Positions 10,211 to 22,766 of a stretch of DNA of 64,000 nt are shown one piece after another. Positions within the stretch are counted from its first letter, which is position 1; each line of letters opens with the position of its first letter. The stretch is from NCBI RefSeq assembly GCF_002575655.3, contig NC_053039.3:220615622-220679621 (forward strand). The letters are read 5' to 3'. The stretch comes from Aegilops tauschii subsp. strangulata. Lineage: Eukaryota > Streptophyta > Magnoliopsida > Poales > Poaceae. Under the pieces are notes generated by a model. The model saw only the letters and a program-made list of their open reading frames with translations, was not told the DNA's origin and searched no databases. Made by a program: the position numbers and the translations under genes.

Positions 10211-11844
10211 ATAACAGCAACAAACTTTAACATAAAACTTTTATCATAGAACCCCCTTTTTATCATAGACTTCTCATGAATAAGTAACAATTCATAACGA
10301 CATCAAAGTATAAGCATATATAAACTCTATTGGAAACCAACAAACTATGTTCTCAGTCAACTTTGCAACTACAATTCATCATCTTTTCAGGAAGGGTCAC
10401 GTATCGGAGCCTTTAGGAAAGTCCACATACTCAACCATCATATAGTCTTCTATAATTGCTAACACTCACTGCATACACATGAGCAAAATGTTTCAACCGG
10501 ACACATAGAAAGATAGGGGCTAATTTCGCCTCCCAACGTATTCACCTCAAGGGTGATGTCAACAATAATAACTCATGCTACCCATATTCAACTGGACATA
10601 TGTGCCTAGATCTTTCCTCACCACATGGTGCTTGCCAAAGAGAAAAATAAAAAGGAATAGAGAGAGAAACTTTGACTCTTGCATGAAAGTAAATACATAA
10701 AAGTAAATGATAGGCCCTTCGCAGAGGGAAGCAGAGGTTGCCATGCGCTTATTTGTTTGTATGCTCAACCCCTTAGTGCAAAAGAACGTCACGTTGTATT
10801 GCCCCTTATGATAGCAACCTTTATTATGCAGTCTGTCGCTTTTATTTTTTGCTATCACAAGTTCGTACAACGCTCAATTTTCCCTTACACTAAATGATCC
10901 TTTTAGAAGCAATTTTTATTGCCTTATTGCACTGATGACAACTTAGTTGAGGGATCTTGCTCAATCCCTAGGTAGGTTGTATTGCCCCTTATGATAGCAA
11001 CCTTTATTATGCAGTCTCTCGGTTTTATTTTTTGCTATCACAAGTTCATACAACGCTCAATTTTCCCTTACACTAAATGATCCTTTTAGAAGCAATTTTT
11101 ATTGCCTTATTGCACCGATGACAACTTAGTTGAGGGATCTTGCTCAATCCCTAGGTAGGTATGGTGGACTCTTGAAAATAAGATTTGAGTTTAAGGGTTT
11201 TTGGATGCACAAGTAGTATCTCTACTTGGTGCGGAGTTTTTGGCTAGCAAAGATGGGGGCAAGCACCACATGTTGAAGGATCTATGACAATATAACTTCT
11301 ATGTGAATATGAACAAACATAAATCATTACGTTGTCTTCCTTGTCCAACGTCAACAATTTTGGCATATAATATTTTGATGTGGGCTCACAATCACAAAAG
11401 ATTTCCAGGATAGTGTATTTGCATGTGAATCTTCTCTTCCCTTATTAATTCTTTCATGAGTTTCATCATGGACCAATGCTATGTTTGTCAATCTCTAATA
11501 AAATTTTCTACTTATATTTTTCCTTATGTGGTGTCATTACTTACCATAAGATTAGCATATTATCTTTTTCATTTATTTCCTTTCTTTCTGTTAAAACATG
11601 AAAGTAAAGAAAGCAAAAACTCAAACTAAACTTCATTATATATCTCACACACGATTACAAGGATGGATCACTAAGCAAATTCTCAAAAAGAAAGTATCGA
11701 ACTAAACTTTTATTCATCTAAAGCAAAAGATAACTAAGGATCAAACTAAAATAAGTAAAGGCAAAAGAAAGTGGGGGTGATACGATACCAAGGCACCTCC
11801 CCCAAGCTTGGCGAAAGCCAAGGGGGAGTGCCCATACCCGATAC
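10211..11844 (-). other. Non-coding 3' internal region of G1
   Basis: Between S1 and the accessory ORF I see no protein domain and only short frames. It contains a 183-bp tandem duplication. In this Gypsy group a long untranslated stretch between pol and the 3' LTR is usual. Confidence 0.6.
10793..11158. repeat. 183-bp tandem duplication
   Basis: The unit at 10793-10975 (opening GTTGTATTGCCCCTTATGAT, closing CCTAGGTAGG) is repeated at 10976-11158 with only a few mismatches, for example CTGTCGC versus CTCTCGG. It lies in the non-coding 3' region of G1. Confidence 0.92.
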
Positions 11845-12279
11845 TCAATTTTCTTTTGGTGATGTAGAAGGAGGGGGTGGTGATGAAGTAGAGGGTTTGT
11901 CCTTCATGATCAAGAGATTCTGCAATCTACGGATGACACTCCGGAGGGCGATGATGTGCTCTTGCAACAGAATATTTTCACGGGTGAGATATTTATTTTG
12001 CACACGAACCGTTTTGATGATCCGAAAGGCTTCGATCTCGGTGGGGGTGAGATGTTCATAGTAAGGTTTAAGGATATCTTCTTCTTCCTCAGCAGGCCAG
12101 GCCTGCTCAACCACCGGCGCTTGATATCCGGTAGCCTCCTTGCTCTGTTCCCCTTTGACAGCTTCTACGGGCTCTTCTCTCTTCAGCTCGATCTTCATCA
12201 ACCAAGCAACCCCTTCCATGTTGTTGGAGGAAGTAGAAAACATGATGCCTGGCTCAACAGATCTGACCGAAAACAGCAA
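11845..12279 (-). CDS. G1 accessory ORF downstream of pol, 144 aa, function unknown
   Basis: An uninterrupted minus-strand frame in the same sense as G1, lying between the end of pol (12568) and the 3' LTR, where Athila-type elements may carry an extra or envelope-like ORF. The protein is charged. Residues about 25-65 are Glu/Lys-rich, residues about 75-125 contain a probable coiled coil (LTPTEIEAFRIIKTV, then YLTRENILLQEHIIALRSV and IRRLQNLL), and the tail is Ser/Pro-rich. I see no signal peptide or membrane span, which argues against a typical envelope. An internal Met at residue 13 (MFSTSS) or 22 (MEGVAW) may be the true start. It is intact although the neighbouring pol is broken. I have no function to offer. 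Confidence 0.55.
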   Translation of the reverse strand: MLFSVRSVEPGIMFSTSSNNMEGVAWLMKIELKREEPVEAVKGEQSKEATGYQAPVVEQAWPAEEEEDILKPYYEHLTPTEIEAFRIIKTVRVQNKYLTRENILLQEHIIALRSVIRRLQNLLIMKDKPSTSSPPPPSTSPKEN

Positions 12280-12399
12280 GAAAAGAAAACAGAAGATTTC
12301 TCCATGATAAGGTGGTCAATAGGTTCGGGGGGTATATAAAGATTTTTTATCTTGGGAAGCAAGCAAATAGAAGAAAAACAGAGTCCGGAAGGTATCCGA

Positions 12400-12445
12400 G
12401 GTGGGCACAACCCACCTGGGCGCGCCCTGGTGTCTTGTGCCCACC
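12400..12445. other. GC-rich hairpin between pol and accessory ORF of G1
   Basis: GGTGGGCACAA at 12400-12410 pairs perfectly with TTGTGCCCACC at 12435-12445, with a GGGCGCGCC-containing loop. A closely similar module is found in both G1 LTRs (8041-8100 and 55546-55604). Confidence 0.7.
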
Positions 12446-12567
12446 AGGCTAACCTTCCTGGTTGTTTCTTATTTTCGTAATTTTTGTTATATTCCAAAAT
12501 GAACAGAAAATGTTTTTGCAGTTTTTTCGGAGTCTGTTTACTTACCGTATCACGTACCTCCTTTTTC

Positions 12568-14097
12568 TCACGATTCTGGAGTGTTCCGAAAAGTTTCTTT
12601 TATGTGTTCTTCCGGTGTCATAGTTTGGATAATATTGCTTTCAACATTAATGGACGTACCTGAGATATAATGTTTTATTCGTTGCCCATTAACAACCTTC
12701 AGGTTAGTACCTTTGGCATCATTTATTTTGATAGCTCCAGATCGATAAACCTCCTCGATAACATAGGGTCCTTCCCATTTGGAGAGGAGTTTTCCTGCAA
12801 ATAATCTGAAATGAGAGTTGTACAAAAGAACATATTCTCCAACTTTGAACTCACGCTTTTGGATTCTTTTATCATGCCATCTTTTAACCTTTTCTTTAAA
12901 TAACTTGGTATTTTCATAAGCTTGGGTTCTCCATTCATCTAAAGAGCTAATATCAAATAACCTCTTTTCACCGGCAAGTTTGAATCGTAGTTGAGTTCTT
13001 TGATTGCCGAATAAGCTTTATGTTCTAACTCAAGAGGCAAATGACAAGCTTTTCCATAAACCATCTTATAAGGATACATACCCATAGGATTTTTATATGA
13101 TGTTCTATAAGCCCAAAGTGCATCATCTAATTTCTTAGACCAATTCTTCTGGGACCTATTGACAGTCTTTTGCAAAATTAATTTTATTTCTCTATTGCTA
13201 AGTTCAAGTTGACCACTAGACTGAGGATGATAGGGTGATGCAATTCTATGGTTAACATCATACTTGGCAAGCATTTTACGGAAAGCACCATGAATAAAGT
13301 GTGAACCACCATCAGTAATTAAATATCTGGGGACTCCAAACCTTGGGAAAATAACTTCCTTAAGCATTTTAATAGAGGTGTTGTGATTAGCACTACTAGT
13401 TGGAATAGCTTCTACCCACTTAGTAACATAATCAACAACAACCAAAATATGTGTATACCCATTAGAGGAATGAAAAGGTCCCATGTAATCAAAACCCCAA
13501 ACATCAAATGGTTCAACAACAAGTGAATAATTCATAGGAATTTCTTGACACTTACCGATATTACCTATTCTTTGACATTCATCACAAGGTAAGACAAACT
13601 TACGAGCATCCTTGAAAAGAGTAGGACAATAAAACCCAGATTGCAATACCTTGTGAGCAGTTCTGTCTCCTGCATGATGTCCTCCGTCAGCTTCAGAGTG
13701 ACATTTCTGTAGGATTTGCCCCTGTTCATGCTCAGGTACATGTCTAATAATACCATCTACTCCTTCTTTATAAAGATGTGGGTCATCCCAAAAGTAATGT
13801 CTTAAATCATAGAAGATTTTTTTCTTTTGTTGGTATGTAAATCTAGGTGGTAAATATTTATCATAAATATAATTAGCATAGTCAGCATACCAAGGAGTGT
13901 TATGAGAAACATTTATTGCAACTAACTGCTCATCAGGAAAACTATCATCAATAGGTAGTGGGTCGTCAAGGACATTTTCAAGCCTAGACAAGTTATCAGC
14001 TACGGGGTTCTCCGCTCCTTTTCTATCAGTGATATGCAAATCAAATTCTTGTAGCAAGAGAACCGATTGAATAAACCTAGGTTTGGCATATTTCTTT
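12568..14097 (-). pseudogene. G1 pol, C-terminal part: end of RNase H and integrase
   Basis: Read on the minus strand from 14097, the frame begins at the end of RNase H (HITDRKGAENPVADNLSRLE). The integrase follows: a zinc-binding HHCC region (CHSEADGGHHAGDRTAH, then CDECQRIG) and the catalytic Asp-Asp-Glu set (GFDYMGPF, LITDGGSHF and the Glu in SGQLELSNREIK). It continues to a C-terminal tail (SKWEGPYVIEEVYRSGAI) ending at 12568. A frame change near 12940 separates the catalytic core from the tail. C1 inserted at 14098, cutting RNase H. The integrase core looks complete, but the gene has lost its reverse transcriptase and cannot work. Confidence 0.9.
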
Positions 14098-15844
14098 TGA
14101 AGGAAATATGCCCTAGAGGCAATAATAAAGTTATTATTTATTTCCTTATTACATGATAAATGTTTATTATTCATGCTAGAATTGTATTAACCGGAAACAT
14201 GATACATGTGTGAATACATAGACAAACAGAGTGTCACTAGTATGCCTCTACTTGACTAGCTCGTTGATCAAAGATGGTTATGTTTCCTAGCCATAGACAT
14301 GAGTTGTCATTTGATTAACGGGATCACATCATTAGGAGAATGATGTGATTGACTTGACCCATTCCGTTAGCTTAGCACTTGATCATTTAGTATGTTGCTA
14401 TTGCTTTCTTCATGACTTATACATGTTCCTATGACTATGAGATTATGCAACTCCCGTTTACCGGAGGAACACTTTGTGTGCTACCAAACGTCACAACGTA
14501 ACTGGGTGATTATAAAGGTGCTCTACAGGTGTCTTCGAGGGTACTTGTTGAGTTGGCCTATTTTGAGTTTAGGATTTGTCACTCTGATTGTAGGAGAGGT
14601 ATCTCTGGGCCCACACGGTAATACACATCACTATAAGCCTTGCAAGCATTGTAACTAATGAGTTAGTTGCGGGATGATGTATTACAGAACGAGTAAAGAG
14701 ACTTGCTGGTAACGAGATTGAACTAGGTATTGAGATACCGACGATCGAACCTCGGGCAAGTAACATACCGATGACAAAGGGAACAACATATGTTGTTATG
14801 CGGTTTGACCGATAAAGATCTTCGTAGAATATGTGGGAGCCAATATGAGCATCCAGGTTCCGCTATTGGTTATTGACCGGAGACGTGTCTCGGTCATGTC
14901 TACATAGTTCTCGAACCCGTAGGGTCCGCACGCTTAAAGTTCGGTGACGATCGGTATTATGAGTTTTTGTGTTTTGATGTACCGAAGGTAGTTCGGAGTC
15001 CCGGATATGATCACGGACATGACGAGGAGTCTCGAAATAGTCGAGACATAAAGATCGATATATTGGAAGACTATATTCGGACACCGGAAGAGTTCCGGGT
15101 GATTTCGGAGAAAATCGGAGTGCCGGAGGGGTTACCGGAACCCCCCGGGGAAGTATTGGGCCTTAGTGGGCCTGAGGGGAGAGAGGGGGCAGCAGCCCAG
15201 GAGGTGGCGCGCCCCCTCCCATGAGGAGTCCGAATTGGGCTAGGGGAGGGGGGCGCGGCCCCTCTTTCCCTCTACCTCTCCCTCTCTTTCCTTCCCCCTT
15301 CCCTCTTCCTAGTTGGACTAGGAAAGGGGAGTCCTACTCCTACTAGGAGGAGAACTCCCCCCTCCTTGGCGCGCCCCAAGTGCCGGCCGGCCTCCCCCTT
15401 GCTCCTTTATATACGGGGGCAAGGGGCACCTCTAGACACAACAAGTTGATCTGTTGATCTCTCCCAGCTGTGTGCGGTGCCCCCCTCCACCATATTCCAC
15501 CTCGGTCATATCGTAGCGGTGCTTAGGCGAAGCCCTGCGTCGGCATCATCATCATCACCGTCATCACGCCGTCGTGCTGACGGAACTCTCCCTCGAAGCT
15601 CTGCTGGATCGTGAGTTCGTGGGACGTCATCGAGTTGAACGTGTGCTGAACTCGGGGGTGCCGTGCGTTCGGTACTTCGATCGGTCGGATCGTGAAGACG
15701 TACGACTTCATCAACCGCGTTGTCATAACGCTTCCGCTTTCGGTCTACGAGGGTACGTGGACACACTCTCCCCTCTCGTTGCTATGCATCACCATGATCC
15801 TGTGTGTGCGTAGGAATTTTTTGAAATTACTACGTTCCCCAACA
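14098..15844 (+). repeat. C1 LTR 1
   Basis: 1747 bp, from TGAAGGAAATATG to CCCCAACA. A TATA-like box (TTTATATA) lies at 15406-15413 downstream of a GC-rich block containing GGCGCGCCCC. It aligns end to end with LTR 2 and with S1. Confidence 0.92.
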
Positions 15845-15845
15845 G

Positions 15846-15858
15846 TGGCATCCGAGCC
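15846..15858 (+). other. C1 primer-binding site A
   Basis: TGGCATCCGAGCC starts one base after LTR 1. It resembles the initiator-Met tRNA complement TGGTATCAGAGCC with two changes, the usual Copia primer. Confidence 0.7.
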
Positions 15859-17094
15859 AGGTTTATGCGTAGATGTTATATGCACGAGTAGAACACAAGT
15901 GATTTTTGGGCAGTACAAGTCATACTGCTTACCAGCATGTCATACTTTGGTTTGGCGGTATTGTTGGATGAAGCGGCCTGGACCGACATTACGCGTACGC
16001 TTACGCGAGATTGGTTCTACCGACGTGCTTTGCACACAGGTGGCTGGCGGGTGTCAGTTTCTCCAACTTTAGTTGAACCGAGTGTGGCTATGCCCGGTCC
16101 TTGAGAAGGTTAGAACAACACTAACTTGACGAACTATCGTTGTGGTTTTGATGCGTAGGTAAGAACGGTTCTTGCTTAAGCCCATAGCAGCCACGTAAAA
16201 CTTGCAACAACAAAGTAGAGGACGTCTAACTTGTTTTTGCAGGGCATGTTGTGATGTGATATGGTCAAGACATGATGCTATATTTTTTTGTATGAGATGA
16301 TCATGTTTTGTTCAAGTTATCGGCAACTGCAGAAGCCTTATGGTTGTCTCTTTATTGCATAATATGCAAGTGCCAAATAATTGCTTTACTTTATCGCTAT
16401 GCGATAGCAATAGTTGCAAGAGCAATAGTTGGCGAGACGACCATGTGACGACACATTGATATAGATCAAGATGATGGAGATCATGGTGTCATGCCGCTGA
16501 CGATAGAGATCATGACGATGCTTTGGAGATGGAGATCAAAGGCACAAGATGATGATGGCCATGTCATGTCACATATTTTGATTGCATGTGATGTTTATCT
16601 TTTATACATCTTATTTTGCTTAGTTCGGCGGTAGCTTTATAAGATGATCCCTTACTAAAATTTCAAGGTATAGTGTTCTCCCTGAGTATGCACCGTTGCG
16701 AAATTTCTTCGTGCTGAGACACCACGTGATGATCGGGTGTGATAAGCTCTACGTTCAAATACAACAGGTGCAAGACAGTTTTGCACACGTGGAATACTCA
16801 GGTTAAACTTGACGAGCCTAGCATATGCAGATATGGCCTCGGAACACTGAGACCGAAAGGTCGAGCGTGAATCATATAGAAGATATGATCAACATAGTGA
16901 TGTTCACCATTGAAAACTACTCCATCTCACGTGATGATCGGACATGGTTTAGTTGATTTGGATCACGTGATCACTTATATGATTAGAGGGATGTCTATCT
17001 AAGTGGGAGTTCTTAAGTAATATGATTAATTGAACTGTAATTTATCACGAACTTAGTCCTGACAGTATTTTGCAAATAATGTTGTAGATCAATA
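15859..17094 (+). other. Untranslated leader of C1 internal A
   Basis: About 1.2 kb without protein homology lie between the primer site and the gag remnant. The same sequence occurs at 34211-35450 in internal B. Short frames here are chance. Confidence 0.6.
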
Positions 17095-17101
17095 GCTCGC
17101 G

Positions 17102-18849
17102 TTGTTGCTTCCCTATGTTTTATATGTGTTCCTAGAGAAAACTAAGTTGAAAGATGATAGTAGCAATGATGCGGACTGGGTCCGTGATCGGCGGTTTCTC
17201 CTCATTGTTGCACAGAAGAATTATGTCCTTGATGCACCGCTAGGTGACAGACCTATTGCAGGAGCAGATACAGACGTTATGAACGTTTGGCTAGCTCAAT
17301 ATGATGACTACTTGATAGTTTAGTGCACCATGCTTAACAGCTTAGAATCGGGACTTCAAAGATGTTTTGAACGTCATGGACCATATGAGATGTTCCAGGA
17401 GTTGAAGTTAATATTTCAAGCAAATACCCGTGTTGAGAGATATGAAGTCTCCAACAAGTTCTATAGCTAAAAGATGGAGGAGGATAGCTCAAGCAGTGAG
17501 CATGTGCTCAGATTCTCTGGGTACTACAATCGCTTGAATCTAGTGGGATTTAATCTTCCAGATAAGATAGCGATTGACAAAATTCTCTAGTCACCATCAC
17601 CAAGTTAGTAGAACTTCGTGATGAACTATAGTATGCAAGGGATGACAAAAATGATTACCGAGCTTTTCATTATGATGAAATCGATGAAGGTAGAAATCAA
17701 GAAAGAGCATCAAGTGTTGATGATTAACAAGACCACTAGTTTCAAGAAAAGGGCAAAGGGAAAGAAAGGGAACTTCATGTAGAATGGCAAGCAAGTTGTC
17801 ACTTCCGTGAAGAAGCCCAAAGCTAGACTAAAGCCTGAAACTGAGTGCTTCTACTGCAAGGAAATGGTCAATGGAAGCGGAAATGCCCTGAATATTTGGT
17901 GGATAAGAAGGATGGCAAAGTGAACAAGGGTATATTTGATATACAGGTTATTGATGTGTACCTTACTAGTGTTTATAGTAGCCCCTGGGTATTTGATACT
18001 TGTTCGGTTGCTAAAAATTAGTAACTCGAAACAGGAGTTACAGAATAAACAGAGACTAGTTGAGGGTGAGGTGACGATGTGTGTTGGAAGTAGTTCCAAG
18101 ATTGATATGATCATCATCGCAAACTCCCTATACTTTCGGGATTAGTGTTGAACCTAAATAAGTGTTATTTGGTGTTTGCGTTGGGCATGAATATGATTTG
18201 ATCATGTTTATTGCAATACGGTTATTCATTTAAGTTAAAGAATAATTGTTGTTCTGTTAACATGAATAAAACCTTATATGGTCATACACCCAATGAAAAT
18301 GGTTTGTTGGATCTCGATCGTAGTGATACACATATTCATAATATTGAAGCCAAAAGATGCAAAGTTAATAATGATAGTGCAACTTATTTGTGGCACTGCC
18401 GTTTCGGTCATATTGGTGTAAAGCGCATGAATAAACTCCATGCTGATGGGATTTTGGAATCACTTGATGCTTGCGAACCATGCCTTATGGGCAAGATGAC
18501 TAAGACTCCGTTCTCCGGAACAATGGAGCGAGCAACTGACTTATTGGAAATAATACATATTGATGTATGCAATCCGATGAGTGTTGAGACTCGCGGCGGG
18601 TATCGTTATCTTCTCACTTTCACAGATGATTTGAGCAGATATGGGTATATCTACTTAATGAAACATAAGTCTGAAACATTTGAAAAGTTCAAATAATTTC
18701 AGAGTGAACCGGAAAATCATCGTAACAATAAAATAAAGTTTCTACGATCTGATCGTGGAGGAGTATATTTGAGTTACGAGTTTGGTCTTCATTTGAAACA
18801 ATGCGGAATAGTTTCGCAACTCACGCCACCTGGAACACCACTGCGTAAT
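17102..18849 (+). pseudogene. C1 internal A: gag, protease and integrase remnants, 5' part
   Basis: Remnants in order: gag N-terminus (FLEKTKLKDDSSNDADWVRD, about 17130), gag core with stops, a damaged zinc knuckle near 17841 (one base lost and the His absent), a protease remnant near 17990 in which DTG has become DTC, then GAG-pre-integrase (18211-18480) and the integrase start (IIHIDVCNPMS, then TDDLSRYGYIYLMKH). A frame of 161 codons (18211-18696) ends at a TAA that internal B shares. A 15-bp deletion relative to internal B lies near 18468. L1 interrupts the gene at 18850, within the integrase core. It is non-functional. Confidence 0.88.
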
Positions 18850-21800
18850 TGTGACGCCCCAAGACCAACGCTCCAGATGCCTTCCTTGTTTTTCGTTGTT
18901 GCCGTGTGTTTTATTTGCTTGTTGCATTCATCATGTCATCATGAGAATTGCATTCTCATGTTTTCATAAAACTTGCATCCGTTCATAGTGCCGCTTCTCC
19001 TTCATCTCAGTGTCCTTTCTCAGATCGACCGGGTTTTGCTTCCCTCTTGTCTGGCCGCATAACCTCTCCGCACTACCCACACTCTTTGTTGCCTTGTCCA
19101 AAAACTTCCCCGAACCGCACAGTCATGACCAGTGGGTCCGGAACAATCCCGAGTTATCCTAAACATCATCCGTTCTTTGTTTAGACCACCCGAAGCCGTC
19201 GGATAAAAATCTATGGGCTAATCCCCTCTCATATTAGCCACCTACTATATATAGTGGGCAGCCCCTAATCAAATCAGACCAAACCCTAAATTTTAGGGAG
19301 ATGTCCCATCCATCAATCCCCATGCCGCCGCCACCTTCTCCACCTTCCTCGTTTTCCCCATCGAGCCAACCACCAGCCAGATCCATTCCAGCCCGCAGCT
19401 CCCCTTCTCCACCCTCGGATGAAGATCCAAGGGATCTCCTCGTGCCAGCCAGGGCCTTCCGGCAGCTTCCCTCGCTCTGGATCGGGCTCCCCATCTCCCG
19501 AGCACCTCCTTGCCGCGTCGCGCCGGCCGGCCGCCGATGCCCCGAGACCAGGCGCCCTGTGCCCGCGACCCTCGCCTAAGCCGGCGACCTCCAGCAGCAA
19601 CAACCTCGCCGGAGATGGGTTCCCCGTCGTGCCCTGCTCCCTTCCTTCCCCATCTGCTCTCTCTTTTTTTCTCTCTCTCACGCTGCTCTCTCTCTCTCCG
19701 TTGTCCTCGTAGTGCCGCCATGGAAGCCCCAGCTCCAACCCATAGCAGCTGCTCTGCCGGAGTCGCCAGTGCCTCGTCTGCCTCCCCTGCATCACGCCCC
19801 GTCGCCGGGAGCTCGTCCCCAAGTCCCGCCAGCGCTGCCTCGCCAAGTCGTCGCCGTCCCCACCTCCGGTGCCCAAGCTGCGTCGTCGCCTGCCGCAGTC
19901 CCTGTCGCCGTCGTCTTCAACGGTTCCTGACAAGGACGACGCCCTCCTGTCCGTCTCGAGCGCCAAGTCCCTCGCCTCGCTGCCTCGTCGCCGCAGCAAA
20001 AGCAGCAGTTCGCCAAGTCCCGGCAACCGCTCCACCTCTGCGTGCCCGTCGCCTCCTCCACCGGATCTCGTCCACTCTGTCGCCCAACCGCCGGTCTCCT
20101 TCGCTGCATCGAGCAGCACCAGTTCAGACAGAGGAGGGCGATGCCTCTGCCTCGACACCTCCCGTTGACCGCGCGTGGGCCTCCTCTTGCCTCGCCAAGG
20201 GCCAGCGCCCACCTCTGCCTCCCCTTCAACCGGCCTCCCTCTGCCCCAGCTAGGCCGAGCCCATGGGTGAGCAGCCCTCCAGCCCCTCCTCTCTGTTCAG
20301 CCCAGCAGATTCGGCCCGTGGATGTTTTTTTTCCAGTCTCTACGAATTTAGCATTTTCCTGAAAACTGCAGTTTTACGGAAAAACCCTCAAACATCATGC
20401 ATATAATAACTCTTTAACAGTGCATCATATGTAAAAACATTATATATGAGAAGTGCTTAGAATTTCATCTAGTTTCATAATATGCTACTTTCATCCATGT
20501 TTGAAATGTTTAAATTGCTGTTTGGTTAAATTTGCTCAAATGCCATGGTAAAATGATTTATTTCATAACTAAATAACCGTAGCTCAGATTTAAATAAACT
20601 TTATATGTAAATGGGGTAGAAAAATGCATAGATTAACTTGGTGCACTTTATTTTGCTGTTTAACAACATTAAAATTGTGTTTATGGCAGTACAGTACCAA
20701 ATCTAAAATATGCACATGAGGATTTTCCGGAATTGTTATTTGTTGTTCCGGCCTCATTTAAACTTGCCTAAATAGTTAGTTTACTTATGCTTCACCTCTT
20801 GCCATGTTAATCAACATTTAATATTGTTGGGTACATAAACGAGAGAGAACTAAATAATTGATGTGGTGTTTCGTCAATATGCAACTCGTTGCATATTGAG
20901 CTCCACTTAATTTGTAGTGTTGTTTGTTGCACTTTGCCATGCCATGCCTCATTAAATTGGACATGCATCATACTTGTTTGTGCATCATGCCATGTGTATG
21001 TGGTGGTTGTTTACTATGTTGTTTGTTTCTTTTCGGGTTGCTTCTGTCGTTAGCTTCCGTTTCGTTCCGGAGTTGTGAGGATTCGTTCGACTACATCCGT
21101 TTGTCTTCTTCATGGACTCGTTCTTCTTCCTAGCGGGATTTCAGGCAAGATGACCATACCCTCAAAATCACTTCTATCTTTGCTTGCTAGTTGCTCGCTC
21201 TATCGCTATGCTTGCGCTACCTACCACTTGTTTATCATGCCTCCCTTATTGCCATGTCAAGCCTCTAACCATCCTTTCCTAGCAAGCCGTTGTTTTGCTA
21301 TGTTGCCGCTTTTGCTCAGCCCCTCTTATAGCGTTGTTAGTTGCAGGTGAAGATGAAGTTTGTTCCATGTTGGAACATGGATATGTTGGGATATCACAAT
21401 ATCTCTTATTTAATTAATGCATCTATATACTTGGTAAAGGGTGGAAGGCTCGGCCTTATGCCTGGTGTTTTGTTCCACTCTTTCTGCCCTAGTTTCCATC
21501 ATACCGGTGTTATGTTCCTTGATTTTGCGTTCCTTACGCGGTTGGGTGATTTATGGGACCCCCTTGACAGTTCGCTTTGAATAAAACTCCTCCAGCAAGG
21601 CCCAACCTTGGTTTTACCATTTGCCTACCTAAGCCTTTTTCCCTTGAGTTCTGCAGACTCAAGGGTCATCTTTATTTACCCCCCCCCCCCCCCGGCCAGT
21701 GCTCCTTCGAGTGCTGGTCCAAACCGAGCGATGTCCGGCGCCCCCTGGGCAACCAGGGTCTATGCCAACCCGACGTCTTGCTCATCCGGTGTGCCCTGAG

Positions 21801-22766
21801 AACGAGATATGTGCAGCTCCTATCGGGATTTGTCGGCACATCGGGCGGCTTTGCTGGTCTTTTTTTTACCATTGTCGAAATGTCTTGTAAACCAGGATTC
21901 CGAGACTGATCGGGTCTTCCCGGGAGAAGGAATATCCTTCGTTGACCGTGAGAGCTTATAATGGGCTAAGTTGGGACACCCCTGCAGGGTATTATCTTTT
22001 GAAATCCGTGCCCGCAGTTATGTGGCAGATGGGAATTTGTTAATATCCGGTTGTAGAGAACTTGACACTTGACTTAACTAAAACGCATCAACCGCGTGTG
22101 TAGCCGTGATAGTCTCTTCTCGGCAGAGTCCGGGAAGTGAACATGGTTTTTGGGTTATGTTTGACGTAACTAGGAGTTCAGGATCACTTCTTGATCATTA
22201 CTAGTTGACGACCGTTCCGTTGCTTCTCTTCTCGCTCTTATTTGCGTATGTTAGCCACCATATATGCTTAGTGCTTGCTGCAGCTCCACCTCACTACCTT
22301 CTCCTACCCATAAGCTTAAATAGTCTTGATCTCGCGGGTGTGAGATTGCTGAGTCCTCGTGACTCACAGATTCTACCAAAACAGTTGCAGGTGCCGACGA
22401 TACCAGTGCAGGTGACGCAACCGAGCTCAAGTGGGAGTTCGACGAGGAACTTGGTCGTTACTATGTTTCATTTCCTGATGATTAGTAGTGGAGCCCAGTT
22501 GGGACGATCGGGGATCTAGCATTTGGGGTTATCTTCTTTTCATTTGGATTTGACCGTAGTCGGTCTATGTGTGTACTCTGAATGATGGATGAATTTATTT
22601 ATGTATTGTGTGAAGTGGCGATTGTAAGCCAACTCTTTATCCCATTCTTGTTCATTACATGGGATTATGTGAAGATGACCCTTCTTGCGACAAAACTTAC
22701 AATGCGGTTATGCCTCTAAGTCGTGCCTCGACACGTGAGAGATATAGCCGCGTCATGGGTGTTACA
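18850..22766 (+). repeat. L1 5' LTR
   Basis: 3917 bp, opening TGTGACGCCCCAAGACC and closing ATGGGTGTTACA. A strong TATA box (TATATATA) lies at 19246-19253, about 50 bp before an ATG at 19301. A GC-rich block follows (about 19300-20330), then an AT-rich part. It is nearly identical to the 3' LTR; the largest visible difference is the length of a poly-C run near 21680. Confidence 0.93.
19301..19579 (+). other. Short Pro/Ser-rich frame in the L1 5' LTR leader
   Basis: The first ATG after the LTR TATA box opens a 92-codon frame (start MSHPSIPMPPPPSPP). The 3' LTR copy (26899-27138) keeps the ATG and most of the frame but stops after 79 codons. The strong Pro/Ser bias follows from CCT/CCA-rich DNA. 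I do not call it a gene; it may be a leader ORF or chance. Confidence 0.25.

Noticed and set aside
19313..20253. Long overlapping frames on both strands (up to 299 aa) in the GC-rich part of the L1 LTRs
   Set aside because: They occur in all frames of a GC-rich, low-stop region, are repeated in the second LTR with different ends, and show no domain.
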